This document shows, in pieces, positions 7,113-13,074 of a stretch of 13,074 nucleotides of DNA (its first letter is position 1; each line of letters starts with the position of its first letter). Both the position numbers and the translations under genes were made by a program. Source of the stretch: Anaerolineae bacterium (GTDB lineage: Bacteria > Chloroflexota > Anaerolineae > UBA4142); NCBI GenBank assembly GCA_026417715.1, contig JAOACU010000049.1:1-13074 (forward strand), read 5' to 3'. A model generated the notes under the pieces. It did no database searches. It was not told the origin of the DNA and saw nothing but the letters and a program-made list of their open reading frames with translations.

Positions 7113-8156
7113 ATGGCTGATCCATTAGAACAATTTCTCACCGAATACGTAGATGCTGTCGGTGGCTTGGTCGAGCAACTCGAACCCCAAGTGTATGATG
7201 TGTTGTTACCCGATGTGGCGATCCCACAACGTATCGTTCTCGATCCCGATGCGTTACCCGAACATCCATCGGCACAGTTGCTTACGTTCGGCAGTACGTT
7301 GCTCGACGATTGGCTTGCCCACGCCCGCGCGCGCGGACAAATCGGCTGGATGTTTCTCGATGATGTACATCTGACGCCGCACGCATTGGCACAGCGAATC
7401 ACGCGCGAAATCACGTTGCCAGAACAAATCACCCTGCGCATCGAAAACACGCGCCCGTTGTATGTCACGCATTCGATCTTTTGGTTCGAGGCAACCTTTT
7501 TCGGTGAAGAGAAAGAACAGGCGTTGTATCCGCTCGCGCTGGATCGTTACTACAATCGTCAGGTGCGTTATTTGGACGAATGGTTGGAGGGCGAACGGTT
7601 GGCAGAGACGCGGCGCTGGGCGTTTGCGGATGCGCCAGCCGTACCGCTCGCGCAGGCATACCTCGCCGCGCGCGATGCCGTCACGCGGACTGTGCGCGCC
7701 GAAGCCCACGCGCGGCAACAGGACGCGCACACGCGCTTGGCGCTTCAGACCGAGCGGATGAAACGTTACTATGCCGATGTGCGCGCAGAACTGGAAGAGC
7801 GCATCGCCAAAGCGCAAGCACGCGGCGACGAAGTGACCTCCTTGCGCGCGCGCGTCGAGACACTGAATCGTGAAGAACGCGTGCGCCTTGAGGAACTCGC
7901 GCGGCGCGCCCAAGTGCGCGTCGAACTGCAACTCGTCAATCTGTTGCATATCAAAATTCCACGTTTGTTCCTTTACACACGCCCCGTCGCCAAACAATCG
8001 CAGGTGCTTCGTCCAGCGTCATTGACGCTGACGTGGGATCCGCTCATCGAAAAAACGGACGCGCTCGTTTGCCCGAATTGTCAACGTCCCACCTTTGCCC
8101 TACGCGTGAATCGGCACGGTGTTTTGCATTGTCCCGAATGTGAACCGACTAGGTGA
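7113..8156 (+). CDS. Coiled-coil protein with C-terminal zinc ribbon, probable helicase partner
   Basis: A 347-residue soluble protein I cannot name. Residues 1-110 are mixed helix and strand. Residues 112-145 (YVTHSIFWFEATFF, then LYPLALD) look like a beta hairpin region similar in feel to the post-helicase part of long RapA-like proteins. Residues about 185-275 are highly charged, Arg/Glu/Ala-rich and likely coiled coil. The C-terminus carries CPNC (C320, C323) and CPEC (C340, C343), spaced as a treble-clef or zinc-ribbon metal site. It follows the SNF2 gene on the same strand with only the octamer repeat between, and is followed after 18 bp by polX. My inference is that it is the separate C-terminal module of a split RapA-like machine, with the zinc ribbon touching nucleic acid or polymerase. 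No ribosome binding site is visible before the ATG at 7113; an in-frame alternative start with one was not seen. Confidence 0.8.
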   Translation: MADPLEQFLTEYVDAVGGLVEQLEPQVYDVLLPDVAIPQRIVLDPDALPEHPSAQLLTFGSTLLDDWLAHARARGQIGWMFLDDVHLTPHALAQRITREITLPEQITLRIENTRPLYVTHSIFWFEATFFGEEKEQALYPLALDRYYNRQVRYLDEWLEGERLAETRRWAFADAPAVPLAQAYLAARDAVTRTVRAEAHARQQDAHTRLALQTERMKRYYADVRAELEERIAKAQARGDEVTSLRARVETLNREERVRLEELARRAQVRVELQLVNLLHIKIPRLFLYTRPVAKQSQVLRPASLTLTWDPLIEKTDALVCPNCQRPTFALRVNRHGVLHCPECEPTR

Positions 8157-8174
8157 CGAAAGAGAGGAGGTGCG

Positions 8175-9965
8175 ATGCCAGATCAAAAATGGACGAACCA
8201 AGACATCGCCGCGCTGTTTTATCGCATCGCCGATATTTTGGAGATTCGCGGCGAACCCGATGCGACCCCCGCTGATGCCAAGAACTTGCGTTTTAAGGTG
8301 ATGGCGTATCGGCGCGTGGCAGATGCCATCGAACATCTGGGGCGTGATATTCGCGACATCTGGCAAGGCGATGCAAAAAATTTGCAGACGATTCCCGGCA
8401 TCGGCAAGGAAATCTCGGAAAAGATTGACGAGATTTTGCGCACGGGACGACTCAGGTATTACGAGAAAATTTCCAAAGGAATTCCCGAAGGCATCTTTGA
8501 ACTCTTGACGATTCCCGATGTGGGACCCAAAACCGTCGCGCGCCTTTGGCAGGAACTCGGCATCACCGATGTTGCGAAACTCGAAAAAGCGGCGCGCGCG
8601 GGTAAACTGCGCGAACTCAAGGGGTTTGGTGCCAAGTCGGAAGAGAAAATTCTCGCGGGCATCGAAGCGCAACGTCGCAAAAAATCGCAGACGCGCATCT
8701 TGCTCGGTGTCGCGTATCCGTTTGCACAAGAAATCGTTGCCGCGCTGCGCGCGTCGTGTGGTGATACGATTCACAACATCGCGCCCGCTGGCTCATTGCG
8801 TCGAATGAAACCGACGATTGGTGATCTCGATATTTTGGTTGCCTCCGATACGCCGCAAAAAATCATTGACGCGTTTGTTGCCTTGCCGATGGTGCGTGAA
8901 ATCAACGCGAAAGGAACTACGAAAGCAAGCATCGTCGCGCATAACGGTCTGCAGGTGGATTTGCGCGTCCTCGAACCCAAACATTGGGGGAGCGCGCTGC
9001 AATATTTTACGGGGAGCAAGGAACACAACATCGCGCTACGCAACCTCGCGCTAGAGCAAGGTCTGTCGTTGAGCGAATGGGGCTTCAAGCGCATCAAAGA
9101 CGACGTGGAAATTTTCACGCCGACCGAAGAAGAGGTGTACGAGAAACTCGGTTTGCAGTGGATTCCACCCGAATTGCGTGAGGCGAGTGGTGAGTTAGAG
9201 TTGGCGCGTCAAAAAAAGATTCCGCGTCTGATCGAGTTGAGTGATCTCAAAGGTGATTTGCAAGCGCATTCGACGTGGAGCGATGGTGGCTTTACGATTG
9301 AGCAAATGGCAAAAGCGGCACGCGCGCGCGGACTGAAATACCTTGCGATTACCGATCACAGTCAGGGTCTTGGCGTTGCGCGCGGACTCACACCTGAACG
9401 CGTCAAAGAACAGTGGGCGGAGATTGACGCGCTGAACAAACGTTGGAACGATTTCGTCATCCTCAAAAGTATCGAACTCGAAATTCGCGCGGATGGCTCG
9501 CTCGATTTTCCCGATGAACTCCTCGCGCAATTCGACTTGGTCACCGTCTCGACGCACAGCGCGCTCAAACAATCGCGCGAGAAAATCACAGCACGCGTCG
9601 TCAAAGCGATGCACAATCCGTATGTGGACATTTTCTTGCATCCGACCGCGCGCCTCCTCAACGAGCGCGAAGAATCGGCGATTGATCTCGAAGAGGTGTT
9701 TCGCGTTGCGCGCGAAACTGGCACTCTTCTCGAAATTGACGGCGCGCCCGAACGCCTCGACTTGGACGATGTGCGCGTGCGCCGCGCGCGCGAGGTCGGC
9801 GTGAACATCGTCATCAACAGCGACGCGCACTCACCCGAAGGATTCGACGGGTTGTTCTACGGCGTGGCGATGGCGCGCCGCGCAGGGTTGACGGCAAACG
9901 ATGGGTTGAATACGTTGGAGTGGAGAGAACTCAGGGCGAAACTCAAAAGGCAAAAGCGGAGATGA
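8175..9965 (+). CDS. polX: PolX family DNA polymerase with C-terminal PHP domain
   Basis: A 596-residue family X DNA polymerase fused to a PHP phosphoesterase, the usual bacterial PolX layout and length. These enzymes fill short gaps in base-excision repair; the PHP part gives Mn-dependent 3'-exonuclease and AP-site processing. Helix-hairpin-helix motifs are visible at 73-80 (IPGIGKEI) and 113-120 (IPDVGPKT). The polymerase site has GSLRR at 206-210, catalytic D217 and D219 in GDLDILV, the third Asp D262 in VDLRV, and TGSKEHN at 279-285. PHP motifs follow in order: HSTWSDG 365-371, TDHS 393-396, E434 in SIELEI, STHS 459-462, HPTAR 489-493, and NSDAH 548-552, so the metal site looks complete. 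HPTAR and LEIDGAPERLDL differ slightly from the HPTGR and LE-N-A-x-P forms I recall. AGGAGG (8165-8170) lies four bases before the ATG. The stop codon falls inside a heptamer repeat. Confidence 0.95.
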   Translation: MPDQKWTNQDIAALFYRIADILEIRGEPDATPADAKNLRFKVMAYRRVADAIEHLGRDIRDIWQGDAKNLQTIPGIGKEISEKIDEILRTGRLRYYEKISKGIPEGIFELLTIPDVGPKTVARLWQELGITDVAKLEKAARAGKLRELKGFGAKSEEKILAGIEAQRRKKSQTRILLGVAYPFAQEIVAALRASCGDTIHNIAPAGSLRRMKPTIGDLDILVASDTPQKIIDAFVALPMVREINAKGTTKASIVAHNGLQVDLRVLEPKHWGSALQYFTGSKEHNIALRNLALEQGLSLSEWGFKRIKDDVEIFTPTEEEVYEKLGLQWIPPELREASGELELARQKKIPRLIELSDLKGDLQAHSTWSDGGFTIEQMAKAARARGLKYLAITDHSQGLGVARGLTPERVKEQWAEIDALNKRWNDFVILKSIELEIRADGSLDFPDELLAQFDLVTVSTHSALKQSREKITARVVKAMHNPYVDIFLHPTARLLNEREESAIDLEEVFRVARETGTLLEIDGAPERLDLDDVRVRRAREVGVNIVINSDAHSPEGFDGLFYGVAMARRAGLTANDGLNTLEWRELRAKLKRQKRR

Positions 9966-9995
9966 CGGAGGACGGAAGACGAAGGACGGAAGACT
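9961..9995 (+). repeat. Heptamer tandem repeat (GARGACG x5) over the polX stop codon
   Basis: Five consecutive 7-bp units: GATGACG, GAGGACG, GAAGACG, AAGGACG and GAAGACT. The polX TGA (9963-9965) is inside the first unit. The run stops two bases before the left end of the IS5-family element. No inverted second arm is present, unlike the other two repeat loci in this window. A second arm could have been lost with the DNA replaced by the IS elements. Confidence 0.8.
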
Positions 9996-9997
9996 AA

Positions 9998-10017
9998 GAA
10001 ACTATCTCAAAAATAGG
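9998..10017 (+). repeat. Left terminal inverted repeat of the IS5-family element
   Basis: It begins GAAACTATCTC and has five A before TAGG. It pairs with 10894-10912, which has four A. Flanked outside by TAA. Confidence 0.85.
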
Positions 10018-10849
10018 TTGGATCCGTCTTGTAGACCAGACGGCGATACCAAATGAGCGCGCACGCCCATTGGAGTAGCCCAAGATAGTTTTCAGGATGC
10101 TTGTCGTAGCGCACTAACAGCGCACGACACTTGGACAGCCAGGCTAACGTGCGCTCCACCACCCAACGCCGTGCGGGGTATCGACGTTTCCGTTTCGTGG
10201 GTGGTTTTTCACCAATACGACGGATGTGCGGCACATATACGTGTTTCGTTACGGCGTCGCGCCCCGTTGGATTGTCATACGCTTTGTCCAGACACAAGTG
10301 TTGGGGTTGCTCTGGGGTCGGTTCGGGACGCTCTACGACAATCGCATCGAGAGTCGCCTCGAGCAATTTGGTATCGTGGACATTGGCAGGCGCAATGACC
10401 ACCGCTAAAGGTCCACCCTCGCCCTCGGTCAAAAAGCTATGTTTGGTGCCATTTTTGGCTCGATCGGTCGGGTTGGGGCCAGTCGCGCCCCCCCAAAGCG
10501 GGCTTTACGCATCGCCGTATCCACCGCTTGCCATTCCCATTGCACCCATTGTAATTCGTCACATTCTTCAACGAAAAGCGCCCAGATTTTTTTCAAACAA
10601 CCCCGTTCTACACCAATGTTGAAAGTAGCGATGCAGCGTACTGTCATCGCCATACACGCGGGGGATATGATTCCATTGGCAACCTGTACGTAAGCGAAAG
10701 ATAATACCATCCAGCACGCGTCGGCGATCAACCCGATGACGCCCTCTGGGTTTAGGAGGGTCGGCTTCATCGAGTAACGGTTCAATCCGTTGCCACAAGC
10801 CATCGGGGACTTCCCACAGGGTTGGTAGTCGGCGTTTACGTTTGGGCAT
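10007..10849 (-). pseudogene. IS5-family DDE transposase with two compensating frameshifts
   Basis: Read with two frame changes this is a full-length IS5-family transposase of about 280 residues. The N-terminal part (10849 to about 10594; MPKRKRRL..., LWQRIEPLL, RTGCQWNHIP) ends in a stop at 10568 if read straight. At a run of seven A (complement of 10587-10593) the conserved frame moves by +1 and gives IWALFVEECDEL and EWQAVDTAM with the first catalytic Asp. At a run of seven G (complement of 10488-10494) it moves back by -1 and gives ATGPNPTDR, CLDKAYD (second Asp) and RRWVVERT (Glu). Six A and eight G would restore one uninterrupted frame. The start ATG (10847-10849) has GGAG at 10857-10860. 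Programmed frameshifting at one of the runs is possible; two opposite shifts look more like decay or homopolymer sequencing error. Confidence 0.85.
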
Positions 10850-10893
10850 AGTTCTACTCCTTGAATACTCAGGATTGAATTATGCCATAAAAT

Positions 10894-10912
10894 CCTATTT
10901 TGAGATAGTTTC
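10894..10912 (-). repeat. Right terminal inverted repeat of the IS5-family element
   Basis: Reverse complement starts GAAACTATCTC and has four A before TAGG. It matches 9998-10017 except for that one A. The truncated IS702-like transposase gene ends at the very next base outside. Confidence 0.85.
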
Positions 10913-11506
10913 TAATTTCTTGTCGTGTACACTCCCAGGCTCGCTGGGACCTAGATATTCCACCCGTTGGGTCTGGGCATTAACGAGCAAGAGGTTCTTG
11001 TCCGTGTGCGTTTTCTTCTTTCCGCTGTAATGTTTGCTCTGTTTACTCTCATCCTGAGGACGTTGACGGCGTCGTTCGGTGCTGTCGAGGAGTAAATCGG
11101 CAGGCACATCCGGACTGAGACGCGCGGCGAGGGTACCAGCATCTCGCGCTGGCACCATCCCCATCTGCTCCAGGGCACGACGCAAGATCGGCAACAGGCG
11201 GTGAATCCAGTAATTCGCTTGAGATTGACTGAGTCCAAAACACAAGCCATGCATCGTTTGGAGGGGATAAGTCTTCTGATAGACAAGGATGAAGAGCAGT
11301 TTGTCTTCGATAGTGTTGAGGATGCCTTTGGCACCTGCGCCTGTTCGGCGTTGGCGGGGTTTACCTTCCAGGGTGGTGGTCTGGGGTTGGCTGGCAAGAT
11401 AAGCCTCGGCAAAGGCTGGTAACAGGCGTAGAAATTCCTCAGGCGTCAAGCCTGTAGCCGCCAGAAATTCTTTGGGATTGTCTTTGAGGTCAGTATAAGT
11501 AATCAT
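10913..11506 (-). pseudogene. Truncated IS5-family (IS702-like) transposase, N-terminal 198 codons
   Basis: A second, unrelated-in-sequence transposase remnant. It begins MITYTDLKDNPKEFL at the ATG 11504-11506. It carries the N-terminal helix-turn-helix region (about 10-110), the first catalytic Asp in LLLDSTE (D141), the YSGKKKTHT block (160-168) and the second Asp in GSVHDKK (D195). These follow the order I recall for IS702-type transposases of cyanobacteria. Codon 198 (10913-10915) is the last of the original gene. After it the frame enters the terminal repeat of the other IS, reads five foreign residues and stops. The C-terminal third with the catalytic Glu is absent from both sides of the inserted element, so the gene is dead and the rest was deleted. 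A perfect TATAAT lies just upstream. Confidence 0.88.
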
Positions 11507-11512
11507 ACTTCA

Positions 11513-11541
11513 ATTATAGCCCGAATTGCTTATTCCCGATA
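11513..11541 (-). promoter_or_regulatory. Possible promoter of the IS702-like remnant (leaderless arrangement)
   Basis: On the minus strand a perfect TATAAT (11518-11513) ends seven bases before the first base of the ATG at 11506. Transcription would thus start at or beside the start codon. No Shine-Dalgarno sequence is present between them. The -35 region is poor (TATCGG at 17 bp or TTATCG at 18 bp), so this rests mostly on the -10. Confidence 0.4.
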
Positions 11542-11679
11542 ATGTCTATCGTAGATGTGCAACGGAAGTACCTCGATCTAAAATCGTTTTATGCCATTGA
11601 TGCGGCATACCTGCGCCAGCGTTTGAAGGAGGGCACTTTTGGTCAGCCCTGAAGTTGTTCAACTCTGCATCTGTCTCCG

Positions 11680-11709
11680 GGGGACCGGCGCGCAACGCGT
11701 CGTGTCCCC
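11680..11709. repeat. GC-rich hairpin upstream of cysS
   Basis: GGGGAC (11680-11685) pairs with GTCCCC (11704-11709), and the loop contains a further CGCG/CGCG pairing around CAA. There is no T tract on either side, so an intrinsic terminator is not indicated. It could be part of a structured leader or a palindromic intergenic repeat. Confidence 0.45.
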
Positions 11710-11719
11710 ATTTCGTAGT

Positions 11720-11786
11720 GAAGGATGAAGTATGAAGGCAGAAGTATGAAGTACTCTCATACTTCATCCTTCATACTTCCGCCTTC
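11720..11786. repeat. Two-armed heptamer repeat (GAAGNAT type)
   Basis: The left arm has five 7-bp units: GAAGGAT, GAAGTAT, GAAGGCA, GAAGTAT and GAAGTAC (11720-11754). After TCTC (11755-11758) come four units in the opposite orientation: ATACTTC, ATCCTTC, ATACTTC and CGCCTTC (11759-11786). The arms can pair as a long imperfect hairpin. The layout matches the octamer repeat at 7007-7110 but with a different unit sequence and length. Confidence 0.88.
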
Positions 11787-11824
11787 TGACTTTTGGTTCA
11801 CCCCAAATTGCCGGAGAACAAACA

Positions 11825-13074
11825 ATGGCACTCAAAATCTATAACACGCTCACTCGTCAAAAAGAAGACTTTATCCCTAACAAGCCCGGCCACGTCGCGA
11901 TGTATGTGTGCGGTCCAAATCTCTACGCGCCGTGCCATGTGGGGCACGCGTTCTCGTACATCGTCTTTGATGTGGTCAAGCGATATTTAAAATTTCGCGG
12001 CTACACCGTGCGCCACGTTCAGAATTTCACCGACATCGAAGATCGCATCATCGCCAAAGCCCAAGCCGAGAACACGACGATTCAAGCCATCGCTAAAGTG
12101 TACATCGCGCGCTTTTTCGATGAAATGGACGCGCTCAACATCGCGCGCGCCGATGCGTACCCGCGCGCGACCGGCGTCATCCCCACGATTATCGAAATGA
12201 CGCGCGGACTGATTGACAAGGGCTTTGCCTACGTCGTGGATGGCGATGTGTACTTTCGTGTGCGGCGCGCGGACAACTATGGCAAACTCGCGCATCGTTC
12301 GCTCGATGAGATGGAAGCCGGCGCGCGGATCGAAGTGGACGAACGCAAAGAAGACCCAATGGACTTTGCCTTGTGGAAGGCGTCCAAACCCGGCGAACCC
12401 GCGTGGGACAGTCCTTGGGGACCGGGACGTCCGGGCTGGCATATCGAATGCTCGGCGATGAATCTTGTGGAACATGGTGAGCAGATTGACATTCATGGCG
12501 GCGGACAAGACGTGATCTTTCCGCATCACGAAAACGAAATCGCGCAGAGCGAATCGTACACCGGCAAAAAACCGTTCGTCAAGTACTGGATGCACAACGC
12601 GCTCTTGCGCCTCGCCACCGATACATCGGAACAAAAAATGACGCGGCATGTGGGCAACACGTTGTGGATTCGCGATGTCCTCGCGCGTCACGAACCCGAT
12701 GCGGTGCGCTTGTATCTGCTCTCGACGCACTATCGCACGCCGCTCGCGTGGACAGATGCCGATGTGGATGCGACCGCGCGCGGACTCGAACGCTTGCGCG
12801 CCGCTGTCAAAGACGCGATGGCGCCGCAACACATCGAAGACAATGCGCTGACGCAATTTGCCGCGCAGACGCGCGAAAAATTCATCGCCGCGATGGACGA
12901 CGATTTTGGGACACCGCAAGCCATCGCCGCGCTGTACGATTTGGCACGCGAAATCAATCGCGCGCGCAGTGAGAATGTATCGGCACAAGCCCTTGCTCCC
13001 GCGCAAGCGACTCTGCGCGAACTGGCGGGTGTGTTGGGATTGACACTCGAAGAACCAAAGACCAAGATGATGCA
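11825..13074 (+). CDS. cysS: Cysteinyl-tRNA synthetase, C-terminus cut by window edge
   Basis: A class I aminoacyl-tRNA synthetase that activates cysteine with ATP and charges tRNA-Cys. 416 full codons are present, out of roughly 460-500 usual for the family; the anticodon-binding tail is outside the window. The HIGH motif is HVGH (38-41) within YVCGPNLYAPCHVGH. Zinc-site ligands expected from the family are all there: C29, C209 (GWHIECSAM), H234 and E238 (FPHHENE). NFTDIEDRII (67-76) and MDFALWK (179-185) also fit. The KMSKS loop, however, reads KMTRHVGN (271-278) instead of KMSKSLGN, changing the second Lys to Arg and the last Ser to His. The ATG at 11825 has GGAG (11813-11816) eight bases upstream. 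It lies downstream of IS debris and a heptamer repeat, so it probably has its own promoter, though none is clear. Confidence 0.95.
   Translation, partial: MALKIYNTLTRQKEDFIPNKPGHVAMYVCGPNLYAPCHVGHAFSYIVFDVVKRYLKFRGYTVRHVQNFTDIEDRIIAKAQAENTTIQAIAKVYIARFFDEMDALNIARADAYPRATGVIPTIIEMTRGLIDKGFAYVVDGDVYFRVRRADNYGKLAHRSLDEMEAGARIEVDERKEDPMDFALWKASKPGEPAWDSPWGPGRPGWHIECSAMNLVEHGEQIDIHGGGQDVIFPHHENEIAQSESYTGKKPFVKYWMHNALLRLATDTSEQKMTRHVGNTLWIRDVLARHEPDAVRLYLLSTHYRTPLAWTDADVDATARGLERLRAAVKDAMAPQHIEDNALTQFAAQTREKFIAAMDDDFGTPQAIAALYDLAREINRARSENVSAQALAPAQATLRELAGVLGLTLEEPKTKMM

Larger units (their letters stand above)
9998..10912 (-). mobile_element. IS5-family insertion sequence (IS1031/IS427-like), 915 bp
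   Basis: The element is bounded by terminal inverted repeats: GAAACTATCTCAAAAATAGG (9998-10017) and its complement (10894-10912), identical except for one A in the A run (five on the left, four on the right). The bases just outside are TAA on both sides (9995-9997 and 10913-10915). That agrees with the 3-bp TNA target duplication known for part of the IS5 family. Inside is one transposase region on the minus strand with the DDE signature. The left flank does not continue the gene found on the right flank, so either the target was already truncated or a deletion followed insertion. Confidence 0.88.
11507..11824. other. 318-bp spacer before cysS
   Basis: No gene is supported here. From left to right it holds the -10 of the transposase remnant, about 130 bp of unassigned sequence (11520-11650), a GGGGAC/GTCCCC hairpin (11680-11709), a two-armed heptamer repeat (11720-11786) and the cysS ribosome binding site GGAG (11813-11816). 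The far inverted repeat of the old IS702-like element should lie in the left part, but I could not identify it because its partner end is missing. No convincing plus-strand promoter for cysS was seen. Confidence 0.6.

Noticed and set aside
4952..9965. Calling the helicase-partner-polX run a phage-defence system
   Set aside because: No nuclease, methyltransferase or other defence hallmark is nearby. SNF2 and PolX are common in repair, so defence is only a possibility to test.
11542..11652. Plus-strand 36-codon open frame (MSIVDVQRKYLDLK...)
   Set aside because: Protein-like in composition but too short, with no ribosome binding site and no recognised family. Possibly a gene remnant; not supported.
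11675..11710. T-box-like sequence (GGGGGACCGGCGCG) before cysS
   Set aside because: It does not match the AGGGTGGNACCGCG T-box core, and no specifier stem or terminator with a T tract is present.
11987..13006. Long open frame of 339 codons antisense to cysS
   Set aside because: It is a by-product of GC-rich codon use in cysS; the plus strand encodes clear CysRS motifs throughout.

Overview
The window reads as chromosomal DNA of a free-living bacterium. It is moderately GC-rich, dense in CGCG/GCGC tetranucleotides and rich in TTG leucine codons. The gene content (PolX with a PHP domain, a soluble REC-GAF-histidine kinase, IS5-family elements, a SNF2 helicase with a separate partner gene) and the short tandem repeats between genes suggest a Chloroflexota (Anaerolineae-like) genome. 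This placement is an inference from style, not from a marker gene.

Left part (1-3492, + strand). The 3' end of priA (replication restart helicase) is followed 13 bp later by a large soluble receiver-GAF-GAF-histidine kinase, and then by a HAD-family hydrolase. The three are close enough to be one operon, closed by a 13-bp-stem hairpin at 3465-3492. That hairpin also terminates the convergent gene at 3510-4580 (- strand), which encodes an unrecognised two-pass membrane protein. Its upstream spacer (4581-4951) holds two candidate promoters for it, a nested inverted-repeat structure, and a near-consensus promoter pointing right.

Centre (4916-9965, + strand). A SNF2/RapA-like helicase is transcribed from that promoter, apparently as a leaderless mRNA starting at a GTG codon. 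The next gene encodes a coiled-coil protein with a C-terminal four-cysteine zinc ribbon. The gap between the two is filled entirely by an 8-bp tandem repeat in two opposite orientations. A PolX-type DNA polymerase/PHP phosphoesterase follows 18 bp later. The trio looks like a DNA transaction or repair operon. The helicase plus zinc/coiled-coil pair is the best candidate for an undescribed two-component machine.

Right part (9961-13074). Heptamer repeats overlap the polX stop codon. Next comes a complete 915-bp IS5-family element whose transposase has two compensating single-base shifts in 7-base homopolymers. The element abuts, to the base, the truncated 5' part of a second (IS702-like) IS5-family transposase. 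A 318-bp spacer with a hairpin and another two-armed heptamer repeat leads to cysS (cysteinyl-tRNA synthetase, cut by the window edge), whose KMSKS loop is strongly divergent.

Region-level novelty: three gene borders carry 7- or 8-bp tandem repeats of different unit sequence. Two of these are clearly two-armed and inverted, and two swallow the stop codon of the gene before them.
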